From Nitrogeniibacter mangrovi (GTDB lineage: Bacteria > Pseudomonadota > Gammaproteobacteria > Burkholderiales > Rhodocyclaceae), in NCBI RefSeq assembly GCF_010983895.1, contig NZ_CP048836.1, positions 2,914,001 through 2,978,000 on the forward strand: a stretch of DNA of 64,000 nt. Reading direction: 5' to 3'. Under the pieces are notes generated by a model. That model did no database searches, had not been told where the DNA came from, and worked only from the letters and a program-made list of their open reading frames with translations. Shown piece after piece: positions 1 to 8,118 of the stretch. Within the stretch, counting starts at the first letter, position 1; every line of letters starts with the position of its first letter. The position numbers and the translations under genes were made by a program.

Positions 1-424
1 CCGAGAGTTTCTCCGGATGGGCGATGTCACCGCTGCCGGTATCGAAACCGATGGTCTCGAGATGGAAGGCCAGGGCCGCATCCATGCCCGAGGCATGGTT
101 TTCGAACCACGGCGGCAACTCCTCCACCAGACGGCGCCCCAGCGCCATGTCGCCGGCCGCGGCGAGCCGGCGCACATCGCGCAGCACGGTGAGCACCCGG
201 TCGTGTTCCGCCTTGTGGCAGCCCGGGAAGTTCACCGCCGCCATCCAGCGGTTTTCCTGCTCGAAGTGCTCGACCGTGTGTGCGATGAAGGCGTCCAGAC
301 AGTCGATGAAATCGGCCTCCGGCGCCTCCGCCAGGGCGTTGTAGCACTCCACGAACTCCCGGTGGGTGGCATCCATCGGCGCCAGCCCCAGTTCCAGGGT
401 GTCGTTCCATTCCATGCGTTTCAT
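1..424 (-). CDS. Hemerythrin-domain protein, C-terminus cut by window edge
   Basis: Read on the minus strand from the ATG at 424, an open frame of 141 codons runs off the left edge without a stop. It carries the full bacteriohemerythrin iron-ligand pattern: H21 in MDATHREF, H53 and E57 in EHFEQE, H70 and H74 in CHKAEHD, H110 and D115 in WFENHASGMD. Proteins of this family bind O2 at a di-iron centre and act in oxygen storage, delivery or sensing. No signal peptide is seen, so it is probably cytoplasmic. It is divergent from the glycosyltransferase at 574. What follows residue 141 is unknown, so a further domain cannot be excluded. Confidence 0.88.
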   Translation of the reverse strand, partial: MKRMEWNDTLELGLAPMDATHREFVECYNALAEAPEADFIDCLDAFIAHTVEHFEQENRWMAAVNFPGCHKAEHDRVLTVLRDVRRLAAAGDMALGRRLVEELPPWFENHASGMDAALAFHLETIGFDTGSGDIAHPEKLS

Positions 425-573
425 TGCTGATTCCTCGTGCTCGATTCGGCCTCGACGCTACGCCAAAGGCAAGATGTACGCGGTGATGCAGGTCAACTTC
501 CCTGAATCGCCTGCAAACAAACCGTCATGCACCTCCACTAGATTGGCGCTTCCCGAGCGAGGAGCCGCCCTTC

Positions 574-1770
574 ATGAATGTGTTGATGCTGTCAGATGTG
601 TATTTTCCCCGAATCAATGGCGTCAGCACCTCGATCGAAACCTTCCGCCACGCCCTCGCGCCCCACGGGGTGAGCACCACCCTGGTGGCGCCGGCCTATC
701 CGGCCCAGCGCGACGACGACGGGAGCATCATCCGGATTCCCTCGCGCTACCTGCCCATCGACCCGGAAGACCGCATCATGCGCCGCGCGGCGATCCGCAA
801 CACGGTGGCACGGCTGCGCGAACTGGCACCGCGGATCGTGCATGTGCAAACCCCTTTCGTCGCCCACTATGCGGGCATCGAAATCGCCCAGCAGCTCGGG
901 GTGCCTTGCGTGTGCACTTATCACACCTTTTTCGAGGAATACCTCTACCACTACGTGCCCTTCGCCCCGCGCACCTGGCTGAAGGCCGCGGCACGGCGCT
1001 TCTCGCGCACCCAGTGCAACGCGCTGGACGCGATCATCGTGCCCTCCTCGGCCATGCGCGACACCCTGGCCGCCTACGGCGTCACCCGGCCGATGCATGT
1101 GCTCCCCACGGGCATCCCGATGAACGGGTTCCATGGCGGCGACGGCGCCTATTTCCGCGAACGCTACGACATCGACCCGGACGCCCGCATGCTGCTGTTC
1201 GTCGGCCGGGTCGCGCATGAGAAGAACATCGGCCTGCTGATCGACATGGTCGACCGCCTGCGCCGGGCCCAACCGAAGGCGGTCCTCGTCGTCACCGGCG
1301 AAGGCCCCGCCCTGGCCAGCCTGCGTGCCCACAGCGAACGCCTCGGACTCGACGCCCATGTGCGCTTCCTCGGCTACCTCGACCGGCATCACGAGCTCCA
1401 TGACTGCTACCGCGCCGCCGACCTGTTCGTGTTCGCCTCGCGCACCGAAACCCAGGGCCTGGTCCTGCTCGAAGCGATGGCGCTGGGCACACCGGTGGTT
1501 GCCGTGGCCGAAATGGGCACCCGCGACATCCTCGGGCCGCAACGCGGCTGCCGCATCGCGCCGGCCGAGGCCGACGGTTTCGCCAGCACCGTCGACACCC
1601 TGCTGCGCGATGATCCGCTGCGCCGACAGCTGGCCCACGACGCCCACGAATATGCCCGCACCTGGAGCGCCGACGTCATGGCCGGGCGCCTCGCCGCCTT
1701 GTATCGCGACATCGTCGGCGAGGCGTCGTCGCCTGCCGCATCCTCGCCCCGTGCGCGCAACGCCGCCTGA
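574..1770 (+). CDS. Family 4 (GT-B) glycosyltransferase
   Basis: 398 aa. The N-terminus MNVLMLSDVYFPRINGVSTS and the late TETQGLVLLEAMALGTPVV motif (the EX7E element of retaining GT-B enzymes) place it in the GT4 group. A FVGRVAHEKN donor-domain motif lies near residue 210. The closest types are alpha-mannosyl or glucosyltransferases that act on lipid carriers (PimB or MgtA style), so a role in glycolipid or envelope glycan synthesis is likely, but donor and acceptor cannot be read from sequence. A GAGGAG-like ribosome site lies about 10 bases before the ATG. It stands alone, divergent from the hemerythrin gene and convergent with sspB across a shared hairpin. Confidence 0.85.
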   Translation: MNVLMLSDVYFPRINGVSTSIETFRHALAPHGVSTTLVAPAYPAQRDDDGSIIRIPSRYLPIDPEDRIMRRAAIRNTVARLRELAPRIVHVQTPFVAHYAGIEIAQQLGVPCVCTYHTFFEEYLYHYVPFAPRTWLKAAARRFSRTQCNALDAIIVPSSAMRDTLAAYGVTRPMHVLPTGIPMNGFHGGDGAYFRERYDIDPDARMLLFVGRVAHEKNIGLLIDMVDRLRRAQPKAVLVVTGEGPALASLRAHSERLGLDAHVRFLGYLDRHHELHDCYRAADLFVFASRTETQGLVLLEAMALGTPVVAVAEMGTRDILGPQRGCRIAPAEADGFASTVDTLLRDDPLRRQLAHDAHEYARTWSADVMAGRLAALYRDIVGEASSPAASSPRARNAA

Positions 1771-1772
1771 AC

Positions 1773-1797
1773 AAAAAACCCCGCCTTCGGCGGGGTT
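1773..1797. terminator. Terminator shared by the glycosyltransferase and sspB
   Basis: A perfect hairpin (AACCCCGCC, loop TTC or its complement, GGCGGGGTT) lies between the two convergent stop codons. The run of A at 1773-1778 becomes a T run on the minus strand, so it is strongest as the terminator of the petABC-sspAB transcription unit. Confidence 0.8.
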
Positions 1798-1808
1798 GTC
1801 AGGTCGAT

Positions 1809-2246
1809 CTACTTGACCACCTTCAGGTGGCCACGTCCTCCCCCGCCGGGCGCGCCGTCGTCCGGCGGCTCGGGGGCATCGACCGACTCGATCTCCGGAT
1901 CCGCTTCGACGTCCGACGGCACCTCGTCCTCGACGGCGGTCACTTCGAAGGCCATGCCCTGACCATTCTCACGCGCGTAGATGGCGATCACGTTGGCCAC
2001 CGGAATGCTCAGGGCGTGGGCCACGCCGCCAAAGCGTGCCTGAAACCGGATGACGTCATTGCTCATGTCGAGCTGATGCGTGGCATCCGGGCTGACGTTG
2101 AGCACGATCTGGCCGTCCTTGGCGCTCCCGGGCGGCACCCGCGTGTTCGTGTCGACCATGGCCGCCACGTACGGGGTATAGCCCTGGTCAATACACCATT
2201 CGTAGATGGCGCGAATCAGGTAGGGTTTGGTGGAGATATCGGACAT
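1809..2246 (-). CDS. sspB: ClpXP adaptor SspB
   Basis: 145 aa. SspB binds the SsrA tag on proteins from stalled ribosomes and delivers them to ClpXP. The fold region (residues 1-105, beginning MSDISTKPYLIRAIYEWC) contains the typical VLNVSP and IRFQARFGG segments. It is followed by an acidic, disordered linker and a short basic tail ending GGRGHLKVVK, the ClpX-docking XB motif. The ATG at 2246 is preceded by AGGAG. It follows sspA, the usual arrangement, and is probably cotranscribed with it. Confidence 0.95.
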   Translation of the reverse strand: MSDISTKPYLIRAIYEWCIDQGYTPYVAAMVDTNTRVPPGSAKDGQIVLNVSPDATHQLDMSNDVIRFQARFGGVAHALSIPVANVIAIYARENGQGMAFEVTAVEDEVPSDVEADPEIESVDAPEPPDDGAPGGGGRGHLKVVK

Positions 2247-2308
2247 GGCGGGTTGCAGCTCCTGTGAAAGGTCCCCGGCCACCGGCCGGGAACCATCGCC
2301 TCGACACC

Positions 2309-2905
2309 TCAGCGGCGCATGACCTTCTCGGATGGGGTCAGTGCGTCGATGAAGCCCTGGCGGCTGAAGATACGCTCCGCATATTTCATGAGCGGCGCCG
2401 CCGCCTTGGGCAGCTCGATGCCATAGTGCTCCAGGCGCCACAGCAGCGGTGCGACCGCCACGTCGAGCATGGAGAACTCCTCGCCGAGCATGAAGGTCTG
2501 CTTGGTGAACATCGGCGCCAGCTGGGTGAGCTGATCGCGGATGTTCGCACGTACCTTGTCGGCGCCCTTCTGGTTCTTCTCGAGCACGTCGATGTCGGCA
2601 AACAGCTCCTGCTCGAAGGTATGCAGCAGCTGGCGCGCCCGTGCCCGCATGATCGGGTCGGGCGGCATCAGCTGGGGATGCGGAAAGCGCTCGTCGATAT
2701 ACTCGTTGATGATGTTGGCCTCGTGCAGCACCAGGTCGCGATCGACCAGCACCGGCACGCGGTTGTAAGGGTTGATTACGGCAATGTCTTCGGGTTTGTG
2801 ATCCAGGTCCACGTCAATGACCTGGAAATCCATCCCTTTCTCGAACAGCACGATCCGGCAACGGTGGCTGAAAGGATCCGTCGTTCCGGAGTACAAATTC
2901 ATCAT
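2309..2905 (-). CDS. sspA: Stringent starvation protein A
   Basis: 198 aa, the normal length. It has an N-terminal thioredoxin-like GST domain (MMNLYSGTTDPFSHRCRIVL, then NPYNRVPVLVDRDLVLHEA) and a C-terminal all-helical GST domain from about residue 85. SspA is an RNA-polymerase-associated protein with no GST activity that helps activate transcription during starvation and acid stress. It lies about 100 bases downstream of petC and directly before sspB. The petABC-sspAB order is typical of betaproteobacteria and points to coupling of respiration and starvation genes in one transcript. Confidence 0.95.
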   Translation of the reverse strand: MMNLYSGTTDPFSHRCRIVLFEKGMDFQVIDVDLDHKPEDIAVINPYNRVPVLVDRDLVLHEANIINEYIDERFPHPQLMPPDPIMRARARQLLHTFEQELFADIDVLEKNQKGADKVRANIRDQLTQLAPMFTKQTFMLGEEFSMLDVAVAPLLWRLEHYGIELPKAAAPLMKYAERIFSRQGFIDALTPSEKVMRR

Positions 2906-3002
2906 GTCAGTGTCAGCTCCATGAATGCTGAACGCCGCATGCCCGGGGGCATACGGCGCAAAACTACGACCATCGGGCCGCGCCGACGCGGCCCGGACGG
3001 CT

Positions 3003-3758
3003 TTAGTGGATGTCCCGCCAGTAGTTCTTCTTGAGCGCGTAGCTCAGGACGAACAAGCCGGCGAGGAAAGCCAGGACCCACCAGCCGATCGCCTTGCGCT
3101 GCTCGGCCATCGGCTCGCCCATCCACACCAGGAAGGACACCAGGTCGGCCACGGACTTGTCGTATTCCTCGACCGTCAGTTTGCCCGGCTTGGCCAGCTC
3201 CAGCTCGATCTCCTTCATCTTGCCGCCGTGACCGTCGTCCTTCTCGCTCACCTTGCCGATCTGGTCACCCTGCAGCTGCCACAGCACGTGCGGCATGCCG
3301 ACGTTCGGGAACACGATGTTGTTCCAGCCGGTCGGGCGGTTCGGGTCGCGATAGAACGAACGCAGGTAGGTGTAGAGCCAGTCGGCGCCACTTTCCTTGG
3401 TACGGGCGATCAGGGTCAGGTCCGGAGGGGCTGCACCGAACCAGGCCTTGCCGTCGGCACGGCGCAGGGCGATCTTCATCTGCTCGCCGATCTTGTCAGC
3501 GGTGAACATCAGGTTGTCCTTGATCATCGTCTCGGACAGGCCGATGTCTTCCAGGCGGTTGTAGCGCAGGCCACTGGCGCCATGGCAGTTCAGACAGTAA
3601 TTGACGAACAGCTTGGCACCATGCTGGAGCGAGGCGCCGTCCATGCTCACGGGCGCCTTGTCCAGCTGCAGTTCCCCGGTGTTTGCCAGCGCCAGCGCCG
3701 GTACGAACAGCACCGCGGCAAGCAGATGCTTCACGAGTTTCATTGCACGCGTTTCCAT
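3003..3758 (-). CDS. petC: Cytochrome c1 of the bc1 complex
   Basis: 251 aa from the ATG at 3758, which shares one base with the petB stop (TGATG), indicating translational coupling. An internal ATG at 3743 is an alternative start. A signal peptide (MKLVKHLLAAVLFVPALALA) exports the protein. The heme c site is C55, C58, H59 in NYCLNCHG. A likely axial methionine lies in the VGMPHVLW segment. A C-terminal membrane anchor (IGWWVLAFLAGLFVLSYAL) ends in the positive KKNYWRDIH tail. It passes electrons from the Rieske centre to soluble cytochrome c in the periplasm. Confidence 0.96.
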   Translation of the reverse strand: METRAMKLVKHLLAAVLFVPALALANTGELQLDKAPVSMDGASLQHGAKLFVNYCLNCHGASGLRYNRLEDIGLSETMIKDNLMFTADKIGEQMKIALRRADGKAWFGAAPPDLTLIARTKESGADWLYTYLRSFYRDPNRPTGWNNIVFPNVGMPHVLWQLQGDQIGKVSEKDDGHGGKMKEIELELAKPGKLTVEEYDKSVADLVSFLVWMGEPMAEQRKAIGWWVLAFLAGLFVLSYALKKNYWRDIH

Positions 3759-5029
3759 CAGTGAGTCACCCTTTCCGGTTCCTGTTTGTAGCTGTCCCAC
3801 TTGCTGTACCAGGGCATCAGCAGGAAGAACGCAAAGTACAGCACGGCGCAGATCTTGGAGGTGGTATCACGCGGCCCGCCGTTGTCGGGCGGCAGCACCC
3901 CCAGGTAGCCGAGGATCGCGAAGACGATCACGAACACCACCAGCGCGATCTTGAAGATCGGGCCCTTGTAGCGGATCGACTTGACCGGGCTGCGATCCAG
4001 CCACGGCAGCGCGGCGAAGATCAGCACCGAGGCCCCCATCGCGATCACGCCCCAGAACTTGGCGTCGAGGCCGAACAGCGGATAGGTCACGGCACGCAGG
4101 ATCGAGTAGAACGGCGTGAAGTACCACACCGGCGCAATGTGCGGCGGCGTCTTGAGCGGATCGGCCGGGATGAAGTTGTTGGCTTCGAGGAAGTAGCCGT
4201 GCCCTTCCGGCGCGAAGAACATCACCGCGCTGAAAACGATCAGGAAACCGACCACACCGACGATGTCCTTCACCGTGTAGTACGGGTGGAAGGGGATGCC
4301 GTCGAGCGGGATGCCGTTGGCGTCCTTCTTCTTCTTGATCTCGACCCCGTCCGGGTTGTTGGAGCCGACTTCGTGCAGCGCCACGATGTGGGCGACGACG
4401 AGACCGATCAGCACCAGCGGCACGGCGATGACGTGGAAGGAGAAGAAACGGTTCAGGGTCGCGTCCGAGATCACGTAGTCACCACGGATGATCAGGGACA
4501 GATCCGGGCCGACCAGCGGAATCGCGGAGAACAGGTTCACGATCACCTGCGCGCCCCAGAACGACATCTGGCCCCAGGGCAGCAGGTAGCCCATGAAGGC
4601 CTCGGCCATGAGCGCCAGGAAGATGGCGACGCCGAACAGCCAGATGAGCTCGCGCGGCTTGCGGTAGGAACCGTAGAGCAGACCCCGGAACATGTGCAGA
4701 TACACCACGATGAAGAAGGCCGAAGCCCCGGTCGAGTGCATGTAGCGGATCAGCCAGCCGCCCGACACGTCGCGCATGATGTATTCGACGGACGCGAAGG
4801 CCACCGGGATACCGGCCGCATTGAGCGAAGCATCCGGCTTGTAGTTCATCACCAGGAAGATCCCGGTGACGATCTGGATCACCAGCACCAGCAGGGCCAG
4901 GGAGCCGAAGAAGTACCAGAAGTTGAAGTTTTTCGGCGCATAGTACTCGGACAGATGCGCCTTCCAGGTCGACGTCAGCGGGAAGCGCTCGTCGATCCAG
5001 TTCAGCAGAGCTTGAGATTTGGTCGTCAT
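3758..5029 (-). CDS. petB: Cytochrome b of the bc1 complex
   Basis: 423 aa, a full-length bacterial cytochrome b with N-terminal four-helix and C-terminal domains fused. It forms the quinol-oxidising and quinone-reducing sites in the inner membrane. Heme-ligand histidines are visible in the RYMHSTGASAFF and FFSFHVIAVPLVL helices, and the Qo-site PEWY-type loop appears here as HIAPVWYFTPFYSILRA, with PVWY in place of PEWY. It starts three bases after the petA stop and overlaps petC, a tight three-gene operon. The departure from PEWY is worth noting. Confidence 0.95.
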   Translation of the reverse strand: MTTKSQALLNWIDERFPLTSTWKAHLSEYYAPKNFNFWYFFGSLALLVLVIQIVTGIFLVMNYKPDASLNAAGIPVAFASVEYIMRDVSGGWLIRYMHSTGASAFFIVVYLHMFRGLLYGSYRKPRELIWLFGVAIFLALMAEAFMGYLLPWGQMSFWGAQVIVNLFSAIPLVGPDLSLIIRGDYVISDATLNRFFSFHVIAVPLVLIGLVVAHIVALHEVGSNNPDGVEIKKKKDANGIPLDGIPFHPYYTVKDIVGVVGFLIVFSAVMFFAPEGHGYFLEANNFIPADPLKTPPHIAPVWYFTPFYSILRAVTYPLFGLDAKFWGVIAMGASVLIFAALPWLDRSPVKSIRYKGPIFKIALVVFVIVFAILGYLGVLPPDNGGPRDTTSKICAVLYFAFFLLMPWYSKWDSYKQEPERVTH

Positions 5030-5032
5030 GAC

Positions 5033-5626
5033 TTAGGCCGTCCCATCTTCACCAATCAGGATTGTCGTGTCCGTCAGATACTTGTGCGGCGGAATCACCA
5101 GGTTCGTCGGTGCCGGCTTGCTCTTGAACACGCGTGCGGCCAGATCGAAGGTGGAGCCGTGACAGGGACAGAGGAAACCGCCCAGCCAGTCGGCGCCCAG
5201 GCCGCTCTCCTCGCCGGTCGCGAACTTGGCGGACGGCGAGCACCCCAGGTGCGTGCAGATCCCGACCGCGATCAGATACTCGGGCTTGATGGAGCGCGTC
5301 TCGTTCTTGGCGTACTCGGGCTGCTCCGACTTGTCGGAATGCGGATCGGCGACGCGATCGTCGAGTTTCGGCAGCGAGGCCAGCATCTCCTCGGTGCGGC
5401 GCAGGATCCACACCGGCTTGCCACGCCACTCGACGGTCATCATCTCGCCCGGTGCGAGCTTGCTGACATCGGCCTCGACCGGCGCACCGGCCGCCTTGGC
5501 ACGCTCGGACGGCGTCAGGCTGGCAACAAAAGGCACCGCCGTCGCCGCGGCCGCCGCACCACCGGCGACCGACGTAGCCAGCAACAACTGCCGACGGCTA
5601 CTGTCCATCTTTTCTTCAACGCTCAT
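5033..5626 (-). CDS. petA: Rieske iron-sulfur subunit of the bc1 complex
   Basis: 197 aa from the ATG at 5626. A twin-arginine-like N-terminus (SSRRQLLLATSVAGG) forms the single uncleaved membrane anchor. The 2Fe-2S ligands are C124 and H126 in CTHLGC, C153 and H156 in CPCHGS, and C129 and C155 can form the stabilising disulfide. The protein accepts the first electron from quinol and passes it to cytochrome c1. It is the first gene of petABC. An upstream in-frame ATG at 5653 is less likely because the later start gives the family's normal N-terminus. Confidence 0.95.
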   Translation of the reverse strand: MSVEEKMDSSRRQLLLATSVAGGAAAAATAVPFVASLTPSERAKAAGAPVEADVSKLAPGEMMTVEWRGKPVWILRRTEEMLASLPKLDDRVADPHSDKSEQPEYAKNETRSIKPEYLIAVGICTHLGCSPSAKFATGEESGLGADWLGGFLCPCHGSTFDLAARVFKSKPAPTNLVIPPHKYLTDTTILIGEDGTA

Positions 5627-5677
5627 GAGCCATTTCCCCGAAATAGGAAGCAAAAATCCCTAGCAAAAAACCGCAAA

Positions 5678-5683
5678 ATTATA
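5678..5683 (-). promoter_or_regulatory. Candidate -10 box for petABC
   Basis: On the minus strand a perfect TATAAT lies 52 bases before the petA ATG in an AT-rich stretch. The matching -35 is weak (a T-rich hexamer about 17 bases upstream). The box is seen directly; its use is inferred. Confidence 0.5.
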
Positions 5684-5844
5684 ACGAATACGGCAGTGCA
5701 GAAAAAGTCCGATCTGCCGGAATCCTTTCAAATCATGCGCTTACGTCATATTTTTGGCACCAGCACACGGCTTACCCGCCGCCGCTGACCCGTTTTTTGC
5801 TGCAAAACAGCAATTGTGCGCCGCACAGAATCGCCTGCCTTGCG

Positions 5845-7038
5845 TTAGATCACGCCGGCGACCCGCAATGCTTCGATACGCTCCGGCCGGTAACCCAGCG
5901 CCGCCAGGACCGCGTCGGTGTGCTCCCCCAGGGCCGGCCCCGGCCATTCGGTGCCGCCCGGCGTGTCGCTCAAACGCGGCACGACGCCGGGCGCCTTCAC
6001 CGAGGCGCCATCGGGCAGCGACAGGGGCTCGAACATGCGCCGCGCGATGAACTGCGGATCGGCCATCATGTCGGCGATGGAATACACCGGCGAGGTCGGC
6101 ACGTCGGCGGCCTTGAGGGTGTCGATCACCGCCGCGGCATCATGCCGCGCCACCCAGTCGTCGATGGCGCCGTACAGCTCAGCGGCGCGCGCGTCGCGGC
6201 CGGCGTTGTCGACCAGTGTCGGGTCGTCGGCCAGATCCGGCCGGCCGATCGCCGTCATCAGGCGCTTGAAGATCGCATCGCCGTTGCCGCCGACGATGAT
6301 GTGCCGGCCATCCTTGGAGGTGTGCGTGTTCGAGGGCGTGATGCCGGGCATCACGTTGCCGGTACGCTCGCGGATGAAGCCGAACATGTCGTACTCGGGC
6401 ACCAGGCTCTCCATCATGGCGAACACCGCCTCGTACAGGGCCACGTCCACCACCTGCCCGGCGCCGCCGTGCACCTCGCGATGGCGCAGCGCCATCAGCG
6501 CCCCGAGCGCCGCCCACAGGGCGGCAATGGAATCGCCGATGGAGATGCCGGTCTTGACCGGCGGCCGGTCCGCATAGCCGGTGATGTAGCGCAGCCCGCC
6601 CATGGATTCGCCGATGGCGCCGAAGCCCGGCTGGTCGCGGTAGGGCCCGGTCTGGCCGAAGCCGGACAGGCGCACCATCACCAGGCCCGGGTTGTCGGCC
6701 TTGAGCGTCTCCCAACCGAGCCCGAGCTTCTCCATCACCCCCGGGCGGAAGTTCTCCACCACGATGTCGGCGCCGGCGACCAGCTGGCGGGCGACCTCGA
6801 CCCCTTCGGGCGACTTGAGATTGAGCGTCACCGACTGCTTGTTGCGCGCCTGCACGTACCACCACAGCGAGGTGTCGCCATGCAGCTTGCGCCACTTGCG
6901 CAGCGGATCGCCGGTGCCCGGAGTCTCGATCTTGATCACCTCGGCACCGAATTCGGCCAGCACCCGGGTGCAGAACGGACCGGCGATCAGGGTGCCGAAT
7001 TCGATCACGCGGACGCCGGCCAGCGGTTTGTCCGTCAT
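5845..7038 (-). CDS. CaiB/BaiF family (class III) CoA-transferase
   Basis: 397 aa. The start MTDKPLAGVRVIEFGTLIAG is the classic opening of this family. The FGQTGPYRDQPGFGAIGESM segment holds the expected catalytic aspartate context, and VVENFRPGVMEKLGL is also typical. These enzymes move CoA between carboxylic acids (formyl/oxalate, carnitine, succinyl/aromatic acids). The substrate here is not recognisable. The ATG at 7038 lies 13 bases after the recR stop, so it may be transcribed with dnaX-ybaB-recR, an unusual partner for a metabolic gene. Confidence 0.85.
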   Translation of the reverse strand: MTDKPLAGVRVIEFGTLIAGPFCTRVLAEFGAEVIKIETPGTGDPLRKWRKLHGDTSLWWYVQARNKQSVTLNLKSPEGVEVARQLVAGADIVVENFRPGVMEKLGLGWETLKADNPGLVMVRLSGFGQTGPYRDQPGFGAIGESMGGLRYITGYADRPPVKTGISIGDSIAALWAALGALMALRHREVHGGAGQVVDVALYEAVFAMMESLVPEYDMFGFIRERTGNVMPGITPSNTHTSKDGRHIIVGGNGDAIFKRLMTAIGRPDLADDPTLVDNAGRDARAAELYGAIDDWVARHDAAAVIDTLKAADVPTSPVYSIADMMADPQFIARRMFEPLSLPDGASVKAPGVVPRLSDTPGGTEWPGPALGEHTDAVLAALGYRPERIEALRVAGVI

Positions 7039-7051
7039 CCTGCGGTCTGCC

Positions 7052-7657
7052 TCAGGTCTCGTCGGCGACCGCGCGCCGCTCGAGCAGGGCCTGGGCGATG
7101 GTGCCGATATCGGTGTGTTCGAGTTCGCCGCCGACCGGTACACCACGCGCGATGCGGCTCACCTTGAGGCCGCGCGCGCGCAGCAGTTCGCCGACGGTGT
7201 GTGCGGTCACCTCGCCCTCGTTGGTGAAGTTGGTCGCGAGGATCACCTCCTCGACCACCCCGTCCGACGCACGCTCGACCAGCTTGTCGAGCTTGAGCTC
7301 GCGCGGGCCGATGCCGTCGAGCGGCGACATGCGCCCCATGAGCACGTAGTACAGCCCGTTGAAGATATGGGTCTGTTCCAGCATGGCCAGATCGGAGGGC
7401 ATCTCCACCACGCACAGCAGGCGGTGGTCGCGCTGCGGGTTGGCGCAACGCTGGCAGATTTCCTGCTCGGTGAAGGTGTTGCACTTCGCGCAGTGACGCA
7501 GGGTATCGAGCGCATGGCCCAGCGAGGCCGCCAGCCGCGCCGCGCCCTTCTGGTCACGCTGGAGCAGATGGTAGGCCATGCGCTGGGCCGACTTCGGGCC
7601 CACACCCGGCAGGCAGCGCAGCGCTTCGATGAGGGCGTCGAGGGCGGAAGGCGTCAT
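7052..7657 (-). CDS. recR: Recombination mediator RecR
   Basis: 201 aa, full length. RecR works with RecF/RecO to load RecA at gaps. It has an N-terminal helix-hairpin-helix ([20 protein letters not shown]), a four-cysteine zinc finger ([16 protein letters not shown]), then a Toprim domain ([10 protein letters not shown], then [13 protein letters not shown]). It belongs to the conserved dnaX-ybaB-recR cluster. A 20-bp inverted repeat separates it from ybaB. Confidence 0.95.
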   Translation of the reverse strand: MTPSALDALIEALRCLPGVGPKSAQRMAYHLLQRDQKGAARLAASLGHALDTLRHCAKCNTFTEQEICQRCANPQRDHRLLCVVEMPSDLAMLEQTHIFNGLYYVLMGRMSPLDGIGPRELKLDKLVERASDGVVEEVILATNFTNEGEVTAHTVGELLRARGLKVSRIARGVPVGGELEHTDIGTIAQALLERRAVADET

Positions 7658-7673
7658 GTGACTGGGCGTACCC

Positions 7674-7742
7674 GTAGGTCGGACTTCAGTCCGACAAACC
7701 GGGCTGCATCCGCCGCCGCGGCCGGACTGAAGTCCGACCTAC
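7674..7742. repeat. GTAG-type REP-like inverted repeat
   Basis: Two perfectly complementary 20-base arms, 7674-7693 and 7723-7742, flank a 29-base GC-rich spacer. Each arm begins at its outer edge with GTAG and contains GGTCGGACTTCAGTCC. GTAG at the hairpin foot is the hallmark of REP sequences mobilised by RAYT enzymes. It sits in the recR-ybaB gap and could affect the transcript or message stability there. Its sequence differs from the REP doublets near 54 kb. Confidence 0.75.
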
Positions 7743-7768
7743 GGTTCCAAGGAACATGGGCGCTCCGT

Positions 7769-8092
7769 TCAAAACGGCAGCTTCATGCCGGGCGGCAGGT
7801 TCAGGCCGGACGAGAAGCCCGCCATCTTCTCCTGCGTGGTCGCCTCGACCCGGCGCACGGCGTCGTTGAGCGCCGCCGCGACCAGGTCTTCGAGCATTTC
7901 CTTGTCGTCCATCACCGACTCGTCGATCTCGACCCGGCGCACGTCGTGCTTGCAGGTCATGGTGACCTTGACCATGCCGGCGCCCGACTGGCCCTCGACC
8001 TCGATGTGTGCGAGTTCTTCCTGCGCCTTCTGCAGGTTTTCCTGCATCTTCTGGGCCTGTTTCATCAGGCCGGCAATGCCGCCTTTCATCAT
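7769..8092 (-). CDS. ybaB: YbaB/EbfC nucleoid-associated protein
   Basis: 107 aa, the family length. It starts [20 protein letters not shown], a helical dimerisation segment, followed by the conserved [20 protein letters not shown] beta region. YbaB forms dimers that bind DNA with little sequence preference. It lies 26 bases downstream of dnaX in the standard dnaX-ybaB-recR order. Confidence 0.95.
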   Translation of the reverse strand: MMKGGIAGLMKQAQKMQENLQKAQEELAHIEVEGQSGAGMVKVTMTCKHDVRRVEIDESVMDDKEMLEDLVAAALNDAVRRVEATTQEKMAGFSSGLNLPPGMKLPF

Positions 8093-8118
8093 GGCATCTA
8101 CTCCAAATCAAGCGTGTT

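Noticed and set aside
27-410. Minus-strand frame of 127 codons at the left edge
   Set aside because: It is an out-of-frame reading of the hemerythrin gene, whose correct frame starts at 424 and keeps all seven metal ligands.
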